Both the position numbers and the translations under genes were made by a program. Below are positions 5,089 to 11,693 of a DNA stretch of 14,515 nucleotides, one piece after another. Source of the stretch: Candidatus Competibacteraceae bacterium (GTDB lineage: Bacteria; Pseudomonadota; Gammaproteobacteria; Competibacterales; Competibacteraceae); assembly GCA_020444985.1 (NCBI GenBank), contig JAGRHK010000009.1:1-14515 (forward strand), in the 5' to 3' direction. Every line of letters starts with the position of its first letter. Position 1 is the stretch's first letter. The notes beneath the pieces were generated by a model. The model was not told the DNA's origin. It did not search any database and was given only the letters and a program-made list of their open reading frames with translations.

Positions 5089-5700
5089 ATGGCATATAGT
5101 GATTTTAAGACGTTTGACCAGATCAATCAGGATTTGGGAATTGCTATTGAGGCAGGCAGTGAACTTTACCGCCACATTGAGCCTGTCAAATTGACGGCAT
5201 GGTTTATCGAAACGATGAAAATGGCCTACACAAAAGCCACCCGAATCAATACGGAAAGCGCACGGCAATCGCTCATTGTGGATAACGTGCTGATGGAACT
5301 GAATCAACATATTGTAATCAGCTTTTTTCTTGAAAATACATTCAATGTAGATGCTGACAAGGGACTTACAGGAAATCCTGACAGCATTATCAGTAAGAGC
5401 GATAACCAGCTTTATATCACATCCCCTGTAGTTGTCCTTGTTGAGGCTAAAAAATCAGATTTAGGCAGCGGGCTACCCCAATGCATTGCTGAAATGGAAG
5501 CAGCAAGAATATTTAATGAGCGAAAAGGCAGACCGATTGCTCCGATTTACGGTGTCGTAACTGACGGGGTTCTTTGGCAATTTTTATCACTTCAGGACGG
5601 TACCGCAACTATAGACAGTTATTTTTATAATTTTGATGATGGCAGCAAGATTGTCGGAATACTGAAATTTTTTGTAGAAAGCAGTATTCCACAAGCCTGA
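5089..5700 (+). CDS. Uncharacterised PD-(D/E)XK-fold protein in a cassette
   Basis: A 203-aa protein of unknown role. ATG 5089 is preferred to ATG 5056, which lies inside attC site D; an acagg motif precedes it. An alpha-helical N-terminal half (about 1-85) is followed by a nuclease-like core: G-N-P-D (D98), a beta strand and the motif VVVLVEAKKSDL with E119-x-K121, then G-L-P-Q131-C-I-A-E-M-E-A-A-R helix and a P-I-Y-G-V-V-T-D-G-V-L-W strand pair. The D...E-x-K...Q order fits the restriction-endonuclease-like fold, and similar proteins are usually annotated as hypothetical. No methylase or second subunit accompanies it. Possible roles are phage defence, DNA repair or a stand-alone nuclease; none is shown. 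It is the only single-gene cassette in the array and is intact. Confidence 0.7.
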   Translation: MAYSDFKTFDQINQDLGIAIEAGSELYRHIEPVKLTAWFIETMKMAYTKATRINTESARQSLIVDNVLMELNQHIVISFFLENTFNVDADKGLTGNPDSIISKSDNQLYITSPVVVLVEAKKSDLGSGLPQCIAEMEAARIFNERKGRPIAPIYGVVTDGVLWQFLSLQDGTATIDSYFYNFDDGSKIVGILKFFVESSIPQA

Positions 5701-5750
5701 CGGTTCGCTCAAGGCCGACCTATGAGGCTTACTCCCCATAGCCAGTTTTG

Positions 5751-5803
5751 GCATTTTAACGCTCACTGAGTGTGAGTGGCGCGGCTCCGGTAGTTAAACA
5801 TGC
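5751..5803 (+). repeat. Possible degenerate attC site E
   Basis: An imperfect inverted repeat pairs gcattttaac (5751-5760) with gttaaacatgc (5793-5803), one bulged base apart, and the right core GTTAAAC obeys the attC core rule GTTRRRY. Internally only ctcac-tgagt-gtgag pairs well, so the typical L boxes are not clear. It stands where a cassette boundary is expected, between the nuclease gene and the last toxin-antitoxin pair. Confidence 0.35.
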
Positions 5804-5828
5804 AAAGCGCAGATAATTGGTGATAGAT

Positions 5829-6029
5829 ATGAGTATAGTAGAAATCTTAGAAAGACAAGTCGAGCAGCTTGACCCTAAGGAATTTATAGAATTCCGAAAC
5901 TGGTTTCTTGCATTTGAAGCGGATGCTTGGGATCGCCAAATCGAGCAAGATGCCAAAGCTGGAAAATTAGATGCCTTGGCGCGTAAGGCACTGGAAGATC
6001 ACGCTGCGGGTCGGACTACGTTACTTTGA
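5829..6029 (+). CDS. Small antitoxin-like protein paired with a RelE/ParE toxin
   Basis: A 66-aa protein, MSIVEILERQVEQLDPKEFI then EFRNWFLAFEADAWDRQIEQ and KLDALARKALEDHAAGRTTL. The pattern of an N-terminal helix ending in L-D-P-x-E, an R-x-W-F-x-x-F-[ED]-A-x-A-W-D-x-Q-I-E segment and a terminal A-G-R-T-T is that of small antitoxins encoded directly upstream of RelE/ParE-fold toxins in proteobacteria. ATG 5829 is chosen over the in-frame TTG 5817 because members begin at M-S-x-x-E-I-L. The stop overlaps the TTG start of the toxin (TTGA). It seems intact, while the toxin carries a nonsense codon. No DNA-binding domain can be recognised in so short a protein. Confidence 0.75.
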   Translation: MSIVEILERQVEQLDPKEFIEFRNWFLAFEADAWDRQIEQDAKAGKLDALARKALEDHAAGRTTLL

Positions 6030-6280
6030 ACCATCACGCGAATCCAGATTTCTGGACATGCTATCAAGCGTTGCTACATGAAGTTCGAACTCTCGCTGAT
6101 AAAGCTTACCTGCTGCTCAAGTAGAATCCCTATCATCCTTCTCTGCACTTCAAAAAGGTAGGATCGTACTGGCCAGTCAGAATAGGAGGACATTATCGTG
6201 CGCTTGCGGTACAAGCTGCTGATGGTTTTATCTGGTTTTGGATTGGCGCGCATGCAGAATACGACCGACTTATCGCCTAA
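6026..6280 (+). pseudogene. RelE/ParE-like toxin interrupted by an amber codon
   Basis: Reading from TTG 6026 gives MNHHANPDFWTCYQALLHEV, RTLADKAYLLLK, a TAG codon at 6122-6124, then NPYHPSLHFKKVGSYWPVRI, GGHYRALAVQAADGFIWFWI and GAHAEYDRLIA before TAA. The blocks H-P-S-L-x-F-K-K, V-R-x-G-x-x-Y-R-A-L and W-F-W-I-G-x-H-x-E-Y-D are those of a RelE/ParE-type toxin (mRNA interferase or gyrase poison). The only defect is TAG at codon 33, where a CAG (Gln) would fit by a single C-to-T change. It overlaps the upstream antitoxin stop by four bases. The toxin is probably dead unless the host reads through or suppresses amber. Just past the stop, 6275-6334 holds weak core-like ends that are not convincing as an attC. 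Confidence 0.85.
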
Positions 6281-6416
6281 TTGGAGCTTGCGCTTGGCCC
6301 CGCTACATGGGGCAGGGGAAACAGATCGTTGACGCTGAAATCCTGTCTTTTTGGTTGGGGATGCGCCATGCTTATCGCGATGTCCGATTTCATCCTCAAC
6401 AGTCATATCCAGATTG

Positions 6417-7109
6417 ATGGTTGCACCGCTTGACACGCTTCGCCATATTGAAACACCGGAGGGCATTGAATTGAGCCTGCGGGTGGCGGGGCCGGTCGCG
6501 CGCGTATTGGCCTGGAGCGTGGACAGCCTGATTCGCTACGGCGCATTGTGGGTGTTGCTGATGGCGTTGGCGATGCTGGGAAAGAGTGGGCTAGGGCTAT
6601 GGCTGATCATCCTGTTCCTGGCGGAATGGCTCTATCCGGCCGTGTTCGAGGTGTATGCCGGCGGTGCGACGCCTGGCAAAAAGGCCCTGGGACTCAAGGT
6701 CATTCATGCGAACGGTACGCCGATCGATTGGCCGGGGGCGTTGATTCGCAACCTGCTGCGGGCGGTGGATTTCCTGCCCCTGCTGTATGGCTTTGGGCTG
6801 GTGGCCATGCTCTGCAATCGCAATTTTCAGCGGTTAGGCGATCTGGCGGCGGGTACGTTGGTCATTTACCGTGACCCGCCCACTGTCGCACTGCAATTAC
6901 CGCCTGGCCCCGCGTTGCCGCCGCCTTTCCCATTAAGTTCCACCGAGCAACAATTGCTGATCGACTTCACTGAACGCAGCGCCACGCTCAACCCGGAACG
7001 TCAGGCGGAATTGGCGGATTTCCTGGCGAACCAAACCGGCGTGTATGGCGTGGTCGGCGTTGAACGCCTATGCGCCCATGCGCGTTGGCTGGCCGGAGAG
7101 CAGACTTGA
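6417..7109 (+). CDS. RDD family membrane protein
   Basis: A 230-aa protein. ATG 6417 is chosen because the family N-terminus starts there (MVAPLDTLRHIETPEGIELS); the frame is open to 6351 and no strong ribosome-binding site is seen at either. The RDD features are R29 and D36 in ARVLAWSVDSL, a hydrophobic stretch at 40-54, another at 60-78, then GGATPGKKALGLKVIHANG, R111/D118 and a third hydrophobic stretch at 118-133, closing with R-L-G-D-L-A-A-G-T-L-V-I. A proline-rich linker (152-173) and a soluble helical tail follow. RDD proteins are small inner-membrane proteins of unclear function, some linked to ion transport. It opens the five-gene operon; its stop overlaps the next start as TTGA. Confidence 0.88.
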   Translation: MVAPLDTLRHIETPEGIELSLRVAGPVARVLAWSVDSLIRYGALWVLLMALAMLGKSGLGLWLIILFLAEWLYPAVFEVYAGGATPGKKALGLKVIHANGTPIDWPGALIRNLLRAVDFLPLLYGFGLVAMLCNRNFQRLGDLAAGTLVIYRDPPTVALQLPPGPALPPPFPLSSTEQQLLIDFTERSATLNPERQAELADFLANQTGVYGVVGVERLCAHARWLAGEQT

Positions 7110-8086
7110 AACAACGTCCCTTCGAGGATCGCCATGCGGCGCGCTGGCAGGCGTTCGCGGCGCAACTGGATCGTCTGGAGGGACAGCGGACGCTGAAGAA
7201 CACGCCTACGGCCACTCCCTTACCCGTCGCCGAAATGCCCGCAGCCTATCGCCAGCTTTGTCAACAACTGGCGATCGCGCGCCGCCGCCGCTACAGCGGT
7301 TCGCTACTGACGCGGTTGAATCAATGGTCCTTGCGCGCCTACCAGCAGATTTACCGCGCGCCGCAACGGCGCTGGCAGGCGGCGCTGGATTTTCTAGGCA
7401 CGGACTTTCCGCGACGGGTGCGCGCGGATGCCGGGTTGTTCTGGCTTTGTGCGGCGCTGTTCTACCTGCCGCTGCTGGGCATGGGTTGGGCGGTCTACCA
7501 GGCCCCGGAATTGATTTACAGTCTGCTGCCGCCCGATGCGGTCGCCGATCTCGAAATGATGTACGCGCCAGATCCGATGGCCGACGACCGCGATGCCGCG
7601 AGTGATCTGGCGATGTTCGGCTACTACATCCACAATAATATCGGCTTGGGGTTTCGCACGTTCGCCGGCGGCGTGCTATTCGGCATCGGCTCCGCCTTCA
7701 TGTTGTTATTCAATGGGCTTTTCATCGGCGCGGTGTCCGGTTATCTGACGGCGCAAGGGTTGACCGAGACCTTTTATACGTTCATTGCAGGACATGGTCC
7801 TTTTGAATTAACCGGCATCATACTCGCCGGAATGGCAGGCTTGAAAATGGGCTGGGCCTTGCTTGCGCCGGGCCGGCTCCGGCGGATGGAAGCCTTGCGG
7901 CAGGCGGCGTCCGGCGGCGTTCGTCTCATCTTGGGGGTGGTTGCGCTCCTGCTGCTGGCGGCATTTATCGAAGCGTTCTGGTCGTCCAACCGGGCGATTC
8001 CGGCGGACATCAAATATGCCGTTGGCGTTGCCGGCTGGCTGCTGATCATTCTTTATCTGACGCGGGCGGGTCGGCGTGGCGCTTGA
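7106..8086 (+). CDS. Stage II sporulation protein M-like membrane protein (SpoIIM/DUF95)
   Basis: A 326-aa protein. The TTG start at 7106 sits inside the RDD stop (TTGA) with a ggagag ribosome-binding site 5 bases upstream. The N-terminal 100 residues are soluble and basic. Hydrophobic segments follow at about 110-130, 182-212, 233-255, 272-292 and 303-320. The family blocks HNNIGLGFRTFAGGVLFGIG (176-195) and GHGPFELTGIILAG (229-242) are clear. SpoIIM of Bacillus helps engulfment by recruiting peptidoglycan hydrolases; in non-sporulating proteobacteria the homologue sits in MoxR operons and its role is unknown. Ends with a basic R-A-G-R-R-G-A tail overlapping the next gene by 11 bases. Intact. 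Confidence 0.9.
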   Translation: MKQRPFEDRHAARWQAFAAQLDRLEGQRTLKNTPTATPLPVAEMPAAYRQLCQQLAIARRRRYSGSLLTRLNQWSLRAYQQIYRAPQRRWQAALDFLGTDFPRRVRADAGLFWLCAALFYLPLLGMGWAVYQAPELIYSLLPPDAVADLEMMYAPDPMADDRDAASDLAMFGYYIHNNIGLGFRTFAGGVLFGIGSAFMLLFNGLFIGAVSGYLTAQGLTETFYTFIAGHGPFELTGIILAGMAGLKMGWALLAPGRLRRMEALRQAASGGVRLILGVVALLLLAAFIEAFWSSNRAIPADIKYAVGVAGWLLIILYLTRAGRRGA

Positions 8087-9614
8087 GACGATCAACGCGG
8101 AACTGCGCCGGCGCAATGTCTGGGAAGCCACCGACCTGGGCATGGCGATGGTGCGTCAATGGTTCGGTCCAGTCTATGCTGCCTGGTTTGCGGTCGCGCT
8201 GCCCTTATTTGTGCTGTTGCACTTGGCGTGCTGGGGGCACTGGTGGTTGGCGCCGTGGCTGATGTGGTGGTTGAAACCCCTGCTGGATCGTCCGCCGCTG
8301 TATATTCTCAGTCACGCCCTGTTTGCCGATCCGCCGGATCGACGTCAATTCTGGCGGGCCTTGCCGGGATTATTATGCCGACGGCAGGCGCTGGCGGCGC
8401 TGACTTGGCAGCGTCTGGATTTTGCCCGTTCCTTCACGCTACCGATTAGCCAACTGGAGGGACTGACCGGCAAGGCTCGCCGGCAACGGTTGCGCGATTT
8501 GAGTTATCCCGGCCGGGGCGCGGCGGTGTGGTTGACCGTGGTCAGTTTGCACCTGGAAATTGCCCTGGATTTCGCGCTGATCGCTCTGGTGTGGATACTC
8601 ATTCCCGATTTCGTGGCCCTGGAATTTTCCGATCTGCTGGATGACAGCGACGCCTGGGGACAACTTTGGCTGAATGTCGTGGGTTTCTGTGGACTGAGTC
8701 TGGTAGAGCCGTTCTATGTCGCGGCCGGTTTTACGCTTTATCTTAACCGGCGCGCTTGGCTGGAAGCTTGGGATCTGGAACTGGGCTTTCGCAAGCTGGC
8801 CGCGCGTCTGACGCAGGCGGGGCGCGTCGCGGCCATGCTGGCGCTAGCGGGGATCGGACTGGGTTTGTCCGGTCTTCCGGTAGCCGGCTTTGCTCAAGAT
8901 GCTGAAAGTCCGTCGCGGATTCATACGGTCTGTGAGCAACGCCGGGCGCGCGAGGCGGAACTGGCCCAGTCCAATAGCGTCGTTAAACAGACGTTGGCCG
9001 AGACGCTGAAAGAACCGGCGCTGCGAACCTGCGCAATCCGGGCGCGCTGGCGCTGGCGGGATGATGACGCCGCGCAGCCCGCTTCGCATCCGCCGCATGA
9101 TCCACGTCCCGCACGCTGGTTCGCAATGATCATCGAAGCGCTCCTCTGGGTTGCGATGGGGTTGTGCATTATTGTGGCCATCGGGTGGCTATGGCGCCGC
9201 ACACCGAATGCCGTCAACCGTGCTGGACAGCGTGTTGTCAAATCCGGCCCACAATGGGTGCAGGGTCGTCATGACGTGCTGGCCCCGCCCGATGCCGGCC
9301 TGGGTGAAGCGGCTTGGCGATTGTGGATCGAGGGCCAGCCGCGCGAGGCGTTGCGCGTGCTGTATCAAGGCAGCTTGGCTGGACTGGCGACCCAGTGCGG
9401 TTTGCCGATTCGGCCCAGCATGACTGAAGAGGAATGTCTGCGCTTGGTCGCGGCCCAACTGACCGACGCCGCATTGCTCGATTTTCTGCGCCGCCTCACC
9501 CCGATCTGGCAGGCGACCGCCTACGCCCATCGATTACCGGATGCGGCCGATGCCCAGCGTTTGTGTGTCGAGTGGCCGCAGCATTTCGCAAAAGCGGCGG
9601 AGCGGCCGGCATGA
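8076..9614 (+). CDS. DUF4129 domain multi-pass membrane protein
   Basis: A 512-aa protein starting with GTG 8076, 11 bases inside spoIIM. Hydrophobic segments lie at about 33-52, 56-70, 150-177, 196-222, 252-272 and 350-373. Between the last two is a segment with two cysteines (C286, C319) that is likely periplasmic. The C-terminal soluble part (about 405-490) holds the DUF4129 block: L-G-E-A-A-W-R-L-W-I-E-G, then PREALRVLYQGSLAGLATQC and M-T-E-E-E-C-L-R-L-V. In related operons this protein links the membrane components to the MoxR machine; the biochemical role is unknown. A run of W and H residues at 53-65 (WGHWWLAPWLMWW) is notable. Its TGA stop overlaps the next ATG (ATGA). Confidence 0.85.
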   Translation: MALETINAELRRRNVWEATDLGMAMVRQWFGPVYAAWFAVALPLFVLLHLACWGHWWLAPWLMWWLKPLLDRPPLYILSHALFADPPDRRQFWRALPGLLCRRQALAALTWQRLDFARSFTLPISQLEGLTGKARRQRLRDLSYPGRGAAVWLTVVSLHLEIALDFALIALVWILIPDFVALEFSDLLDDSDAWGQLWLNVVGFCGLSLVEPFYVAAGFTLYLNRRAWLEAWDLELGFRKLAARLTQAGRVAAMLALAGIGLGLSGLPVAGFAQDAESPSRIHTVCEQRRAREAELAQSNSVVKQTLAETLKEPALRTCAIRARWRWRDDDAAQPASHPPHDPRPARWFAMIIEALLWVAMGLCIIVAIGWLWRRTPNAVNRAGQRVVKSGPQWVQGRHDVLAPPDAGLGEAAWRLWIEGQPREALRVLYQGSLAGLATQCGLPIRPSMTEEECLRLVAAQLTDAALLDFLRRLTPIWQATAYAHRLPDAADAQRLCVEWPQHFAKAAERPA

Positions 9615-10645
9615 GCCGACCTCGACTAGGGTGGATTTCCTTGATTCTGCTGGCGCTGCTCAGCGTGGGCGGCCTGTTGCTGTGGCTCAGTCAGCATCTG
9701 GTCCAACGCAGTGAAGAAGTTTATGTTGGCCATGATGAAGCCGCCCAGCGCAATCCATTTTACCTGGCGGAACGGTTGTTGATCCGCTTGGGCCGCACGG
9801 TCCACCGGGTGCGTCGGCTCGATGAGTTGCCGCACCCGCTCCCTACCATGGATACGCTGCTCATCGCCATTCCCAGTTACGCGCTCAGCGCGGCGGACAG
9901 CCAATGGTTGCTGGATTGGGTTAAGGCCGGCGGGCATTTACTGGTCAGCGTGCAACATCCTTACGAACCCGGTCAGGGCCGCGATCACCTGCTTAATGTG
10001 CTTGATGTTCACAGTCAGCGCGTCGAGAAACCGGTTACCGACCCGGTTTCGGTTAAACTGAACGCCGCCATGCCAGCTTTGCAGGTCCGCTTTCACGCCG
10101 ATGTGCGACTGAATGGCGACTTCTGGCAATCCTTGCCATGGGGCGCGGGGCGCATGACGCTGCTGACGGACTTGAGCCTGTTCATGAATGACCGGTTAGC
10201 CGAACAGGACCATGCCGATTTTCTGTGGGCGTTGCTTCGCCAAAGCGATCCCGGAGACGCGATCTGGCTGCAATACCGAATGCTGACCCCGTCGCTGGCG
10301 CAACTCCTGTGGCAATACGCCTGGATGCCTCTGGCGGGATTGATCCTGACGCTGGCGGCGGCGCTGTGGAGTTCCAGCCGGCGACTGGGGCCGCTCCTGG
10401 TCCCGCGCGCCGGCGAGCAACGGCGGCTGGGAGAACATCTGCGCGCCTGTTCCCGTTTTCTGTGGCGACAGGGCGCTGGCGCGATGCTCCTCCAAGCGGC
10501 TCGCCACTATACGCTGCGTCAAATCGAACGCCGCCAACCCGGTACAGCGCCGGATATCGCCCTGTTGGCGCACTCCGACCAACCGCTGAATGAGCGTGAT
10601 CTGGTGCAAACTCTGCAAACCCTGCAACGTCTTAATCGCCCCTGA
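9611..10645 (+). CDS. DUF4350 domain membrane protein
   Basis: A 344-aa protein from ATG 9611, set by the ATGA overlap with the previous gene; the frame is open 177 bases further upstream but that part lies inside DUF4129 coding sequence. Signal-anchor helix at 8-27 (WISLILLALLSVGGLLLWLS). The extracytoplasmic DUF4350 domain (about 35-215) begins with N-P-F-Y-L-A-E-R-L-L and contains DTLLIAIPSYALSAADSQWL and W-V-K-A-G-G-H-L-L-V-S, a GATase-like Rossmann pattern. A second membrane helix at 237-255 is followed by a basic cytoplasmic part (SSSRRLGPLLVP, RRLGEHLRACSRFLWRQGAG), typical of DUF4350 proteins in MoxR operons. The stop shares one base with the moxR start (TGATG). Confidence 0.85.
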   Translation: MSRPRLGWISLILLALLSVGGLLLWLSQHLVQRSEEVYVGHDEAAQRNPFYLAERLLIRLGRTVHRVRRLDELPHPLPTMDTLLIAIPSYALSAADSQWLLDWVKAGGHLLVSVQHPYEPGQGRDHLLNVLDVHSQRVEKPVTDPVSVKLNAAMPALQVRFHADVRLNGDFWQSLPWGAGRMTLLTDLSLFMNDRLAEQDHADFLWALLRQSDPGDAIWLQYRMLTPSLAQLLWQYAWMPLAGLILTLAAALWSSSRRLGPLLVPRAGEQRRLGEHLRACSRFLWRQGAGAMLLQAARHYTLRQIERRQPGTAPDIALLAHSDQPLNERDLVQTLQTLQRLNRP

Positions 10646-11649
10646 TGAGTGAAACCTCTCCCACCGCTACCGTGAATCCGCCTTCCAACGCCGAATTGCA
10701 GTGGGCTGGCGATTTTCTGCAAACCCTGCGGCGCGAAATCAGTCAAGTGCTGATAGGCCAGCAAGCGGTGGTCGACCAGGTGCTGATCGCCTTGGGCGCT
10801 GCTGGTCATGTGCTGGTCGAAGGCGTGCCGGGACTGGGTAAAACCCTGCTGGTACGCGCGCTGGCTGCTTGCGTCAACGCCCGTTTTGGCCGCATCCAGT
10901 TCACCGCCGACCTGATGCCCAGCGATGTGACCGGCCATGCCCTGTACAATCTGCGTGAAGAGCGGTTTGAAATCCGCCGAGGGCCAGTGTTTTGCCATTT
11001 CCTGCTCGCTGACGAGATCAACCGCGCCCCGGCTAAAACGCAGGCGGCGTTGCTGGAGGTGATGCAGGAGGGGCAGGTGACCATTGAAGGCCAGTCCTTC
11101 CCGCTGCCGCCGCCGTTCATGACCCTGGCCACGCAGAATCCCATCGAACATGAAGGCACCTATCCCTTGCCGGAAGCGCAACTCGACCGGTTTCTACTGA
11201 AAGTGCAGATCGATTACCCCACGCTTGAGGAAGAAGTGGCGCTGTTGCGTCAGGTGACCAGCGGACAAGTTGGTGACAAGCTGGACGTATCGCGGGTGCG
11301 AGCGGTGGCTGACCCGGAGCGGGTGCTCACCCTGCAGCGGATCGCGGCCCGGCTGAATCTTGATGAGGCAGTGCTGGATTATGCGGCGCGCTTGGTAGCG
11401 ACGACCCGGAAAACGCCGGGGTTTGCGATTGGCGCAGGACCGCGTGGCGGCATTGCCCTGATTCGCGCCGCCCGCGTCCAGGCGTTGTTGAACCAGCGGG
11501 ATTTCGTAACTCCAGATGATATTAAGAACATGGCCAAACCCGCTTTGCGCCATCGGCTGACGCTGGCGGCGGAGTATGCGATGGAAGGGACGCAAGTCGA
11601 TGAAGTCCTCGATGATCTGCTGCGGCGCGTGGTTGCGCCGAGAGCGTAA
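10645..11649 (+). CDS. MoxR family AAA+ ATPase
   Basis: A 334-aa cytoplasmic ATPase. Walker A G60-VPGLGKT-67, the FTADLMPSDVTG block, R-R-G-P-V-F pore segment, Walker B F-L-L-A-D-E-I-N-R-A-P-A-K (119-131), L-L-E-V-M-Q-E-G, sensor T-L-A-T-Q-N-P (160-166) and P-L-P-E-A-Q-L-D-R-F (174-183) with the trans-acting arginine; the C-terminal lid extends to the end. MoxR ATPases act as chaperones that help mature or activate partner complexes, usually through a VWA protein encoded next to them. Length and motifs are complete, so it should be active. It is the last gene of the operon. The DUF58 gene that normally follows moxR is missing: the next gene is on the opposite strand, 44 bases away. Confidence 0.95.
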   Translation: MSETSPTATVNPPSNAELQWAGDFLQTLRREISQVLIGQQAVVDQVLIALGAAGHVLVEGVPGLGKTLLVRALAACVNARFGRIQFTADLMPSDVTGHALYNLREERFEIRRGPVFCHFLLADEINRAPAKTQAALLEVMQEGQVTIEGQSFPLPPPFMTLATQNPIEHEGTYPLPEAQLDRFLLKVQIDYPTLEEEVALLRQVTSGQVGDKLDVSRVRAVADPERVLTLQRIAARLNLDEAVLDYAARLVATTRKTPGFAIGAGPRGGIALIRAARVQALLNQRDFVTPDDIKNMAKPALRHRLTLAAEYAMEGTQVDEVLDDLLRRVVAPRA

Positions 11650-11693
11650 TCGGTCCGGTCAGCCGGGTCACGCGTGCTTGCCATCACCCAAGT

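Noticed and set aside
4909..5310. Minus-strand frame across attC D and the nuclease-like gene
   Set aside because: It is antisense to higA and to the conserved nuclease-fold gene and crosses an attC; no domain is recognised.
6275..6334. Sixth attC after the RelE-like toxin
   Set aside because: gcctaat and gttgacg resemble cores, but the arms pair at fewer than half of the positions and the right core breaks the GTTRRRY rule.
9434..9610. Upstream extension of the DUF4350 gene
   Set aside because: It overlaps the conserved DUF4129 C-terminus in another frame; ATG 9611 begins a signal-anchor.
11650..11693. Bidirectional terminator between moxR and the phosphatase
   Set aside because: The 44 bases contain only short GC inverted fragments and no stem followed by a T-run on either strand.
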